From contig JACQBP010000026.1 of the NCBI GenBank assembly GCA_016194445.1, positions 1 to 38,998 on the forward strand: a stretch of 38,998 nt of DNA, written 5' to 3'. Below the pieces are notes generated by a model. It saw nothing but the letters and a program-made list of their open reading frames with translations, made no database searches and had not been told where the DNA came from. Below are positions 30,690 through 37,636 of the stretch, in pieces. A program made the position numbers and the translations under genes. How positions within the stretch are numbered: position 1 is the stretch's first letter; each line of letters begins with the position of its first letter. This stretch comes from Candidatus Liptonbacteria bacterium (lineage in GTDB: Bacteria; Patescibacteriota; Minisyncoccia; UBA6257; 2-01-FULL-56-20).

Positions 30690-30782
30690 ATTAACTTTAC
30701 GCGGAAATAAGCTAGAACGAGGTTTTTACCATGGTAAAAACCTCAATTTCTACCCTAAAACCAAGATTTGAAAATCGCGCGG

Positions 30783-31097
30783 CTAGTTTTTCTTTCGATC
30801 AAGTTTATCCAATCTTAAAAGCTTTACGCCATAGTAAACCACGAGAGCAATCACCAGAAAGTCGATAATGGAACTTAAAAAACTGCCCCAAAGAATTTTG
30901 ACCGACCCGATTTGAATTCCAGCTTCTTTCAACTCTCCAGCTGCGCCAAGTAAAACGCTTAAAATGGGATTGATGATATCGCTCACCAGCGAGGAAACTA
31001 TTTTAGAGACCGCGCCGCCAAGAATAAAGCCGACCGCTAGCCCAACGACCCCCTGCTCTCGAATAAAGCTAATGAAGCTTTTTATAGGTTTAATTAT
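30783..31097 (-). CDS. mscL: Large-conductance mechanosensitive channel MscL, non-standard start
   Basis: About 104 residues matching MscL: an amphipathic N-terminal helix (KPIKSFISFIREQG), helix 1 with VVGLAVGFILGGAVSKIVSSLVSDIINPIL and helix 2 with WGSFLSSIIDFLVIALVVYYGVKLL. It opens under membrane tension to release solutes in osmotic shock. The start is a problem. MscL should begin near KPIKSF, but the protein contains no Met, and the codons there are ATA ATT AAA. I use the ATA at 31097; ATT at 31094 is equal. A TTG at 31193 would add 32 odd residues inside the upstream M14 gene. GGGGTGG lies just upstream and could act as an SD. Confidence 0.8.
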   Translation of the reverse strand: MIKPIKSFISFIREQGVVGLAVGFILGGAVSKIVSSLVSDIINPILSVLLGAAGELKEAGIQIGSVKILWGSFLSSIIDFLVIALVVYYGVKLLRLDKLDRKKN

Positions 31098-31110
31098 ACC
31101 ACCCCGACAA

Positions 31111-31980
31111 TTATTTTCCGTAATATCCCAAAAGCGCCTTGATGCCCGCCAGGTTTTTATCCCACTCAATCGATTCGTGAGTTTTGAGTTCAACCGTGAT
31201 GGCCGGAATCCCGATTGAGGCCAACCAATCTTCCGCCGCCCCCGTCACCGCGTAGGCGTCAAATGTGTCTGCCGCCGGATATTCGGCGGCGCTGGAGTAA
31301 GCCTTCATAATGGCGAGCACTTCAGGCAAAATCCCTTTTTCACACTGCGAGGCATACACGGCGTTCGCCTGACTGTGCCAAAAAACTACCGCCACTGGCC
31401 GCTCGCGCAAAACAAAGTCCCGAATCGCCCGCGCCTCCGGCTCGGAAAATGCCGCCGTCCCCGCGCTCACTTTTTTCCCCTTCCAAGTTCCCTCCTTCTG
31501 CCATTTGCAATCAAAATTTCGATTGAGATCCACTTTGTGCGCGTTGAATCGTCCTGGCTCTTGCGCTACGCCCATTGGCACATCCGCCGCTGTAAAACGT
31601 CCCTCCTTGTCGATTACTTTAAAAACTCCGTCTGGGTTAGCCGACGGAATCACCGTCACCGCCAAATTCGCCGGCAAAGTGCTGGAGTTTGCGTTCAAGT
31701 AATCCAAAAATTCATATGCCAAAACCACGCTGTTCCACTCGTACCCGCCGTGAATCCCGCCCACAAACACAAAATGTTTCGTTCCGCTTCCATATGTATA
31801 CGCCTCGATCTTTCGGTCCTCCACCGACATTCCCAAAATTTCCTGTTTGAAAGCCACTGTTGGCTCCACCGCCGGCGCCGGTTTCTCTTTGCTGTGAAAA
31901 ATCAAAAACAAAATCCCGGCCAACACCAAAATCGCCGCCCCGCCCAAAATCAGCGTCCGCTTCATGAAAGTCGTCTCCAT
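31111..31980 (-). CDS. M14-type zinc carboxypeptidase, membrane-anchored (catalytic copy)
   Basis: 289 residues. Membrane helix at about 9-27, then an M14 domain. Zinc ligands: His and Glu of GGIHGGYEWNS, and His of VVFWHSQAN. The substrate-binding Arg is in DLNRNFD and the catalytic Glu in ITVELKTHE. It should remove C-terminal residues from peptides, possibly peptidoglycan stem peptides, outside the membrane; the substrate is not readable. The gene follows a close paralogue with overlapping stop and start (31980), a tandem duplication. A METTFMK start is used; the second Met (residue 6) is an alternative. Confidence 0.88.
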   Translation of the reverse strand: METTFMKRTLILGGAAILVLAGILFLIFHSKEKPAPAVEPTVAFKQEILGMSVEDRKIEAYTYGSGTKHFVFVGGIHGGYEWNSVVLAYEFLDYLNANSSTLPANLAVTVIPSANPDGVFKVIDKEGRFTAADVPMGVAQEPGRFNAHKVDLNRNFDCKWQKEGTWKGKKVSAGTAAFSEPEARAIRDFVLRERPVAVVFWHSQANAVYASQCEKGILPEVLAIMKAYSSAAEYPAADTFDAYAVTGAAEDWLASIGIPAITVELKTHESIEWDKNLAGIKALLGYYGK

Positions 31981-32888
31981 TATTTAGCGTAATGATTGAG
32001 GAAGGCTTTAATGCCGGCTTCATTCTTAGTCCATTCGGTGTCTTCGTGATTCGTGAGCAAAACGCTAATCGCCGGAATCCCCTGCTTCGCCAGCCAGTTG
32101 ACCATATCTCCCGTGATCTCGTAAAAATTAAATTCCTTATAGACTTTATAACCCGAGGCCTTGCCGTAAAGGTTGGCAAGCACGAGAGTCTCCGGCAAAA
32201 CGCCCGCGTGGCAGTTGGACGCGAACACCCCGTTCGCCGCGCTATACCAAACCAAAGCCGCCACCGGTTTCTTTGTTTCTATATAATTTTTAATCGCTTG
32301 GGCTTCCGGTTCGGAAAAAACCGCGCTGCCCCCACTCACCGTTTTATCCTGCCAAACCGCTTTGGCTTTCCAGTCGCAATCAAAGTTGCGGTTCAGGTCC
32401 ACGTTATTAGCGTTAAACCGACCCGCCACCTGAAGCGCCTGATCTGCCAACACATCTGTCTTAGCAAACTTGCCCGCCGTGCTCGCCACTTTTGAAAGAC
32501 CGTCCGGATTTAAAACTGGAATCACCGTTACTTTCACACCCCCCGGAACAGCGCTAGGGTTCGCCTTTAGGTAATCCATCATCTCGTAAGCGACCAAGGC
32601 CGTGTTCCACTCGTACCCGCCGTGGATGCCGCCGACAAACAAAATTTCTTTTGCGCCCGTGCCATAATGGTACGCCAAAATATCTCGGCCTCCGGCCGAT
32701 TTGCCAATCACCGATTGATCTTTGTTTTGGTTTTGATCCGTTACGGGTGACCCACCCGTTTGGTCGGTGCTAGTCGCCCCGCTCTGATTCCCGGTGATGT
32801 CGACGCTTTTAGACGAATTCCTGAATAAGAAATACGCCCCGACCCCCACCAACCCAACTACAACCAACCCGATAATGATTTTTTTCAT
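31980..32888 (-). CDS. M14-like protein with lost catalytic residues (paralogue)
   Basis: 302 residues from the ATG at 32888; the frame stays open to a TTG at 32906. One membrane helix (about 3-21), a Thr/Gln/Asp linker, then an M14-like domain clearly related to the downstream gene. The first ligand pair is kept (GGIHGGYEWNT) and so is DLNRNFD. The third zinc ligand is changed (ALVWYSAAN instead of VVFWHSQAN) and the catalytic Glu is gone (ISVLLTNHE instead of ITVELKTHE). It may be a binding-only pseudoenzyme, or it may use the remaining HE. The ATG is buried in the arm of the inverted repeat 32887-33004. Confidence 0.85.
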   Translation of the reverse strand: MKKIIIGLVVVGLVGVGAYFLFRNSSKSVDITGNQSGATSTDQTGGSPVTDQNQNKDQSVIGKSAGGRDILAYHYGTGAKEILFVGGIHGGYEWNTALVAYEMMDYLKANPSAVPGGVKVTVIPVLNPDGLSKVASTAGKFAKTDVLADQALQVAGRFNANNVDLNRNFDCDWKAKAVWQDKTVSGGSAVFSEPEAQAIKNYIETKKPVAALVWYSAANGVFASNCHAGVLPETLVLANLYGKASGYKVYKEFNFYEITGDMVNWLAKQGIPAISVLLTNHEDTEWTKNEAGIKAFLNHYAK

Positions 32889-33004
32889 CCCGTTAGAAAT
32901 AGACAACTAAATATGTTGTCTATGAAAACTTACAATAAGCTCGACAAGCTTATTGGGTATGCCATTTTTAATATTAAATTGTTGTCGTTGATTTCTAACG
33001 GGAT
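32887..33004 (-). promoter_or_regulatory. Multi-arm inverted repeat over the start of the M14 paralogue
   Basis: ATCCCGTTAGAAAT (32887-32900) is the perfect reverse complement of ATTTCTAACGGGAT (32991-33004). On the gene strand the near arm ends inside the ATG. Inside are AGACAAC/GTTGTCT (32901-32921), AATAAGC/GCTTATT (32934-32954) and an AT palindrome TTTAATATTAAA. No ORF is visible within. Confidence 0.6.
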
Positions 33005-33015
33005 TCATATGTTTA

Positions 33016-33205
33016 TTATAGCACTTTGGAGTCTAGGTTGTTAACTAAAAATATTTCTTTGTTTGAGGTAAGCAAACTTCCGCAGCGATCACATTTCCTC
33101 CCCAACAAGAGCTCCAATCGCAAACTGAACGCCCACAAAATAAAGAGAGGGCAACAAAAAAACCATAACCATCGAAAATTTTGCCTCAAAGCCACTCTTT
33201 GTCAT
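33016..33205 (-). other. Possible broken small gene: membrane helix plus CxxC
   Basis: An ATG at 33203-33205 opens a 38-codon frame (to 33089) with one hydrophobic helix (FSMVMVFLLPSLYFVGVQFAIG). In the neighbouring frame the DNA goes on to encode a zinc-ribbon-like KCDRCGSLLTSNKEIF and stops at 33016. A one-base shift near GGGGAGGAAATG would join them into a protein of about 60 residues. There is no SD. This is weak; it may be chance. Confidence 0.25.
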
Positions 33206-33249
33206 TTTTTAATAGAGGACAAGATTGGATTTATTATAAGCTCCTCAAA

Positions 33250-33682
33250 CTAAACCTCTTTTGAAGCTCGCATTGCGCGGTATTCGCGCTCGATGCCAAA
33301 GATACTAAAGGTAACAATACTCCCCACTAAAATTCCCACCACGTTTAAAAGAAAAAGGATGAGCGTGTTGTTCGCAAAACTCAAATCGCCCGTGGCCACG
33401 CCGATGCCGGTGGCAACCAGAGGCGGCATGAGCGAGACCGCGATCCCGATGCCAGTCATGGCCGCCCCCACTTTGGTCCGCACCAGTCCATACGCGCCAA
33501 TCGCCCCGGCAATCAACGCAATCAGGGTAGCGATCAACCGATTCGAAGAAAAAGAAATGAAAAACCGGATCCACCTTCACACTGCCAAAAAGCGCCGTTC
33601 CCAGATAAGCCAGAGCTAGCGCCACCACGCAAGAAACTAAAAGCATACCTAAAGACCGCCCAAAAAGACGCCCATCGCTCAC
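33250..33682 (-). pseudogene. DUF389 membrane protein, 5'-truncated and frameshifted
   Basis: The C-terminal membrane part of a DUF389 protein is spread over two frames. Frame 1 (from GTG 33682) gives SDGRLFGRSLGMLLVSCVVALALAYLGTALFGSVKVDPVF; frame 2 gives FISFSSNRLIATLIALIAGAIGAYGLVRTKVGAAMTGIGIAVSLMP to the stop at 33250. Removing one base from the A5 run (plus strand) at about 33570-33575 rejoins them. The family's N-terminal half (the long domain before the first helices) is missing, and upstream DNA encodes a different gene on the other strand. DUF389 proteins are multi-helix membrane proteins of unknown function. Sequencing error could explain the frameshift but not the truncation. Confidence 0.8.
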
Positions 33683-34672
33683 TCTTTCGACAACACCTTT
33701 ACCACTGATCCCCTCCCCGCTGCCCCAGCTTCAACTTCGACCACCACCGCGAGCTCAACTCCGGCCCAACCCGAAAGTTTAAAAATTTCCAAACTGCTCA
33801 TCGCCGCGATTGGCACTTCCACCGCAAAAATTACTTGGACCACCAATAAAATCGCCGACGCTCAAATTTTCTACGGCGAAACTCCGACTTACGAAAAATC
33901 GAGCGCCATCGGATCGCAAACCACCAATCATGAAATTTTGCTCTCGGGACTGAAACCCGGCACGAGTTATTACTACAAAGCGGTTTCGCGCGCCGCAAGC
34001 GAAACGGCTCAAGTGGAAAATCAAGAATTTACCACTTTGGCGGTCGTGGCAACTCCTCACCCCGCGCCAAAAATTTCTAACGTCGCTGTGGAATCTTTTG
34101 GCACTTCAACTGCCACCATCATTTGGACCACCGACATCTCCGCCGATTCCGAAGTGGAATTTGGCTCGACCGGGACTCAAGTGACGCCTTCCTTTCGTTT
34201 TACCCGAAACCTAGCGGCGGGTTCGCAAAATCTAGATGTTTTTCATCTTCAGTTAATTTTGAAAAATGAAGCTGGGATTTATCCATCGGGACTTTTGACC
34301 GGCTACTTTGGCCCCCTAACCCAAAAAGCTTTGACGCGCTTTCAGATAAAACGCAAACTCGAGCCTACTGGCAGGGCGGACGAGAAAACCCGCGTCGCGC
34401 TCGAAAATTTTTCTCGACGGTTGAAAATCGAAAGCAATACCCTGACCTCGATTTTTGAAAGAGATCTGGCTGTCGGCCAATCCGGCAGCGATGTTTTGGC
34501 GCTCCAGCAATTTTTAATCGATCAAAATTTCTATCCGGAAAAACTTTTGACTGGATACTTTGGCGAGCTGACTCGACAAGCGCTCATTCGATTCCAGCAA
34601 GCGCAAAACATCACTCCGGCTCAAGGATATTTTGGCCCAGTGACGAGAGAGGCATTACAATCAACGCTTTAG
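33683..34672 (+). CDS. FN3-like and peptidoglycan-binding repeat protein, 5' end missing
   Basis: About 329 codons with no ATG, GTG or TTG until a TTG at 33938, although the frame is open and homologous back to about 33690. Order: Thr/Ser/Pro linker; FN3-like domain 1 (ISKLLIAAIGTSTAKITWTTN to ENQEFTTL); FN3-like domain 2 (ISNVAVESFGTSTATIIWTTD, apparently cut short); then two PG_binding_1 units (TGYFGPLTQKALTRFQ and TGYFGELTRQALIRFQ) and a final GYFGPVTREAL. It is a surface protein that would bind the cell wall. Signal peptide and N-terminus are missing, cut at the point where the DUF389 gene is also cut. Probably a remnant, or a misassembly. Confidence 0.75.
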   Translation, partial: SFDNTFTTDPLPAAPASTSTTTASSTPAQPESLKISKLLIAAIGTSTAKITWTTNKIADAQIFYGETPTYEKSSAIGSQTTNHEILLSGLKPGTSYYYKAVSRAASETAQVENQEFTTLAVVATPHPAPKISNVAVESFGTSTATIIWTTDISADSEVEFGSTGTQVTPSFRFTRNLAAGSQNLDVFHLQLILKNEAGIYPSGLLTGYFGPLTQKALTRFQIKRKLEPTGRADEKTRVALENFSRRLKIESNTLTSIFERDLAVGQSGSDVLALQQFLIDQNFYPEKLLTGYFGELTRQALIRFQQAQNITPAQGYFGPVTREALQSTL

Positions 34673-34722
34673 GAAGGAAATTAAAATTTAAAATATAGCT
34701 TAGTTAGAATCCTAAAAAAGAA

Positions 34723-34756
34723 AAACCGCTCACTCTCCGAAGAGAGTAAACGGTTT
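34723..34756 (-). terminator. Terminator of pyrD
   Basis: AAACCG/CGGTTT outer stem with ACTCTC/GAGAGT inner stem around CGAA. On the minus strand TTTTTCTTTTTT follows. Confidence 0.8.
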
Positions 34757-34782
34757 CAATGTGCCGGCGTCTCAGCCCCCAC

Positions 34783-35718
34783 TTAGTTGGTTCTAGGGAC
34801 AGACGAGACAGCGATGAGTTCATCAAGAAGAACGTTGAATACTCGACCCTTGCGCTCAATGCAAGCAGTGGCAACTTGAACGGCGGCGGCTTTGGCGAGG
34901 AGATAATCGCGCACATTCTTGCCAGTCGAGATTCCACCGACACCAACCACTTGAATCCGATCGTCAAGCGCGGCTCGAAACTGAACCACTTGACCAAGAC
35001 CGATCCCGAACATAGCTGGGCCCCCGACCCCACCGAAACCGTTGTTCGGAGTGATAATCGGTTTAAGACTTTCTCCGAAAGCAAAGCCGTTTGGGAAGGT
35101 GTTGGTGGTCACGAGCGCTTTCACGATGGCGTACCTGTTGCAAATGGCAGCCATTCGTTTCAAGGCGGATGGATCGCTGAAGGGCGAAACCTTGAAGGCA
35201 ACACGCGCGTCAGCCCCAACCCGCTCCGTGACCCGAAGCATGATCTCTTCGACGAGGTCAAAGTCGAACGAGATGACGGGCTTTTGCACGTTGCCGGCGA
35301 CAACATTGGGGCAACCTAAGTTTTCTTCAACGATGTCGGCTCCGCCTCCCAAAGCCATTTCGGTTAGATCCACGTAGTCGCTTGCATTGAACCCAGCGAC
35401 GTTCATGACAAGAGCTTTGCCGGCTTCATTGCAACGCCGGACGGCTTCGGGAAGATGTTCCTGCCAGTACTTGAGGCCCGGGTTTGGCATACCTAGCGAG
35501 TTCAGTGAAAACGGGTCTTGGTACGAGTAGACATTCCCTGAGTTGCCGTCCCTTGGTTCAACTGTTATCGAACCGATCACAACAGCTGAAACCATGGTTT
35601 TGAGAAAACCTTCGACGCCTTCTTCGCCTTCAAGCCGTTTACAGGTGCCACCGGCATTCATGATGGGGTGTTCGAGGTTGACCCCAGCCAGACTAACAGA
35701 CAGATCGAGATTCATCAT
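34783..35718 (-). CDS. pyrD: Dihydroorotate dehydrogenase, class 1 type
   Basis: 311 residues from the chosen ATG. The fold is a single FMN-binding barrel: LAGVNLEHPIMNAGG (N-terminus), NSLGMPNPGLKYW, MNVAGFNASDY, then ENLGCPNVVAG, whose Cys is the catalytic base of class 1 enzymes (class 2 has Ser), and FMN phosphate loops VVGVGGISTGKN. It oxidises dihydroorotate to orotate. There is no N-terminal membrane extension, so it is cytosolic. The frame is open 19 residues upstream, but the ATG at 35718 has the SD AAAGGAGAG. A terminator at 35830-35855 separates it from pyrE, so it has its own promoter or depends on read-through. Confidence 0.92.
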   Translation of the reverse strand: MMNLDLSVSLAGVNLEHPIMNAGGTCKRLEGEEGVEGFLKTMVSAVVIGSITVEPRDGNSGNVYSYQDPFSLNSLGMPNPGLKYWQEHLPEAVRRCNEAGKALVMNVAGFNASDYVDLTEMALGGGADIVEENLGCPNVVAGNVQKPVISFDFDLVEEIMLRVTERVGADARVAFKVSPFSDPSALKRMAAICNRYAIVKALVTTNTFPNGFAFGESLKPIITPNNGFGGVGGPAMFGIGLGQVVQFRAALDDRIQVVGVGGISTGKNVRDYLLAKAAAVQVATACIERKGRVFNVLLDELIAVSSVPRTN

Positions 35719-35829
35719 TTTCTCTCCTTTATTCTTTACGCGTCTATATTCAGTTGGAGCTTGTGCCAAATACAATCTAAAAGCTTTTTAAGTGTTTGGC
35801 AAGTGGGCGCTGGAGTTTTAAAAAAGCAA

Positions 35830-35855
35830 AGAGGCGGGCTGTGAAGTCCGCCTCT
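35830..35855 (-). terminator. Terminator of the pyrF-pyrE unit
   Basis: AGAGGCGG (35830-35837) pairs with CCGCCTCT (35848-35855). On the minus strand TTTGCTTTTTT follows. It lies 25 bp past the pyrE stop and ahead of pyrD. Confidence 0.85.
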
Positions 35856-35879
35856 CGTGAGGAAATTCGGGTTGTCGAG

Positions 35880-36611
35880 TTAGATAGGTTGGGGTTCAGC
35901 GGCTTTCATCGCGGCCGAGAGTCTTTCCCAATCCCTCTTGGGCTTCCAGACAACGTTGCCGGCCTGGATATCGTCCACAACCGCGGGATTGTCTTGCTGG
36001 TACTGAACCGTTTCGATATGGAGCAGACTGAGGACACGTATGATAACTCCTACTCCTGGGACAACGTCGTGAGGAGATCGATTCAGAAAGCAAACCACCT
36101 CAATCACTTTTCCGCCCAACTCCTCAACAAGCCGGATCAACTGGTCAGTGGTCGAGAAGTTGTTACAAACATCCTCGACGATCACCACTAGGTCTCCCGG
36201 CCAGATCTCGTGGCGGTCGATCACCAAAATCGACTCTTCTCGTTGTCCGCCATTTGCCAGAGAAATGATTTTCTTCTCCGCAAAGATGACACGGGTACCG
36301 CTAGTTACTCGCCCAAGATCTCCAGCCAGGAGAATGCCGCCCATCGGAGAACCGAGAAAAACATCGACGCCCGAGAAAGGAAAGCGGTTTTCCATCTGTC
36401 GCGCGAAATGGTCGCGAACTGCCGGATACTGCTCGGCGCGGGCGAAGTTGTAATAAACATCACCCACGAAGTGCTCTCCGTCTAAACCGTACTTGCCAGC
36501 GTATCCGACAAGCGGCCCTAAACGTTTCCCGTCGGGCTCTTTCGGACACTCGTAGTACCCGCCGCAGTTACGCAGGGTGGCGAGCGGATCGTTTACGATG
36601 ATTGTCGGCAT
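35880..36611 (-). CDS. pyrE: Orotate phosphoribosyltransferase
   Basis: 243 residues. The phosphoribosyltransferase core has the PRPP motif VVIVEDVCNNFSTTDQL (about 139-155), in which NNFS replaces the common TTGGS. Before it are DVFLGSPMGGILLAGDLGRV and VIFAEKK, the substrate-side loops. The N-terminus (CGGYYECPKEPDGKRLGPLVGYAGKY) is longer than in E. coli PyrE. It transfers phosphoribose to orotate to form OMP. The ATG has the strong SD GGAGGTGAG and lies inside the last codons of pyrF (19-bp overlap). Identification rests on the PRPP motif and on being sandwiched between pyrF and pyrD. Confidence 0.88.
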   Translation of the reverse strand: MPTIIVNDPLATLRNCGGYYECPKEPDGKRLGPLVGYAGKYGLDGEHFVGDVYYNFARAEQYPAVRDHFARQMENRFPFSGVDVFLGSPMGGILLAGDLGRVTSGTRVIFAEKKIISLANGGQREESILVIDRHEIWPGDLVVIVEDVCNNFSTTDQLIRLVEELGGKVIEVVCFLNRSPHDVVPGVGVIIRVLSLLHIETVQYQQDNPAVVDDIQAGNVVWKPKRDWERLSAAMKAAEPQPI

Positions 36612-37459
36612 TGCTCACCTCCATTCGATAGGCAACGAGTAATCGCGTCGTGGAGCTTTTGGGTTTCACGGCGAGCGGCTTCGGCGAAATCGGGACCATT
36701 TGAGGCAAAGATGATGCCACGGGAAGAGTTGATGATCATGCCTTGATCGAAACTGTCTTTGCCAGCCGCGACGGTTTTTTCGAGATCGCCACCTTGAGCG
36801 CCGATACCAGGAATCAAAATCGGCATGTCGCCCACGATCGCACGAACCTTTACGAGCTCTTCGGGATAAGTCGCGCCGACAACTACACCGCAGTTGCCAT
36901 TTTTGTTCCATTCGCTTGCGACACGCCGCGCAACGAAGCGGTAGAGTGGCCCACCGTTCACGGGCAAGTTTTGAAACTCGCTTGCGCCCGGATTGGATGT
37001 GCGGCAGAGTACGAAGATCCCTTTGTCCACACGATCGAGAAACGGTTGCAGGGCTTCGCGACCTAGATAGGAGTGAACGGTGATGGCATCCACACCCAAG
37101 TACTCGAATGCCATCTGGACGTAGCCGTTGTTGGTGTTGCCGATGTCGCCACGTTTGGCATCGAGGATGACTGGGACTTCTGGCGCCAAGCTACGGATAT
37201 CGTTAATCGTGTGACGCAAGACCTCAATACCAGCGCCACCGTGCGCCTCGTAGAACGCAACATTCGGCTTGTAGGCGCACACTAAGTCCCCTGTCCTTTC
37301 CACGATAGCCCGATTGAACGCGGCAATGGCAACATCGGCGGTACGTCCACTCCGCACACACTCGGGAATTTTCGCAAACTCACTGTCGAGGCCGACACAG
37401 ACAAAATGCCCCCTGGCATTCTGGGCTCGTAGTAACTCCATGAAGTTCCGAGTACTCAC
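36593..37459 (-). CDS. pyrF: Orotidine 5'-phosphate decarboxylase (type 2)
   Basis: 288 residues, matching the longer bacterial type 2 enzymes. FVCVGLDSEFAKIP opens the barrel; YKPNVAFYEAHGGAG follows; the catalytic Lys/Asp network is VILDAKRGDIGNTNNGY; LIPGIGAQGGDLEK and IINSSRGIIFAS bind the phosphate. It converts OMP to UMP. It starts at a GTG with SD AGGA 4 nt upstream. It is first in the pyrF-pyrE unit, and pyrE overlaps its end by 19 bp. The 120 bp upstream hold no clear promoter, though an imperfect palindrome (TTGTGATTACAA) lies at about 37494-37506. Confidence 0.95.
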   Translation of the reverse strand: MSTRNFMELLRAQNARGHFVCVGLDSEFAKIPECVRSGRTADVAIAAFNRAIVERTGDLVCAYKPNVAFYEAHGGAGIEVLRHTINDIRSLAPEVPVILDAKRGDIGNTNNGYVQMAFEYLGVDAITVHSYLGREALQPFLDRVDKGIFVLCRTSNPGASEFQNLPVNGGPLYRFVARRVASEWNKNGNCGVVVGATYPEELVKVRAIVGDMPILIPGIGAQGGDLEKTVAAGKDSFDQGMIINSSRGIIFASNGPDFAEAARRETQKLHDAITRCLSNGGEQCRQSS

Positions 37460-37579
37460 TTGATCCTCTCTTTCCTTTTCGTTACGGTGATATTGTGATT
37501 ACAACCCTATTTACTTGTGACTCTGTTGCTGGCTATAGACTACCTCGGAAGCTTGCGAGGGTCAAGTTCCAAGAAAGAA

Positions 37580-37614
37580 AAAACCGTCTGCCTCCTTTCG
37601 GAAACAAACGGCTT
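37580..37614 (-). terminator. Terminator of the hydroxylase gene
   Basis: CCGT/ACGG closes a hairpin with TCC/GGA pairing inside; on the minus strand TTTTTTCTTTC follows. It lies 23 bp after the hydroxylase stop and ahead of pyrF. Confidence 0.65.
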
Positions 37615-37636
37615 ATGTAGCTCTTCCCTCTTGCGA

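Noticed and set aside
31093-31098. TATAAT as the mscL promoter
   Set aside because: It would leave no start codon downstream at all; kept only as a note under the mscL start problem.
31375-32495. Long plus-strand frames opposite the M14 genes
   Set aside because: Arg/His-rich antisense shadows; the minus-strand proteins carry full family motifs.
33938-34672. Treating the TTG at 33938 as the true start of the FN3/peptidoglycan-binding gene
   Set aside because: The FN3-like domain clearly begins upstream in the same frame (33770 onwards), so the TTG cuts the domain in the middle.
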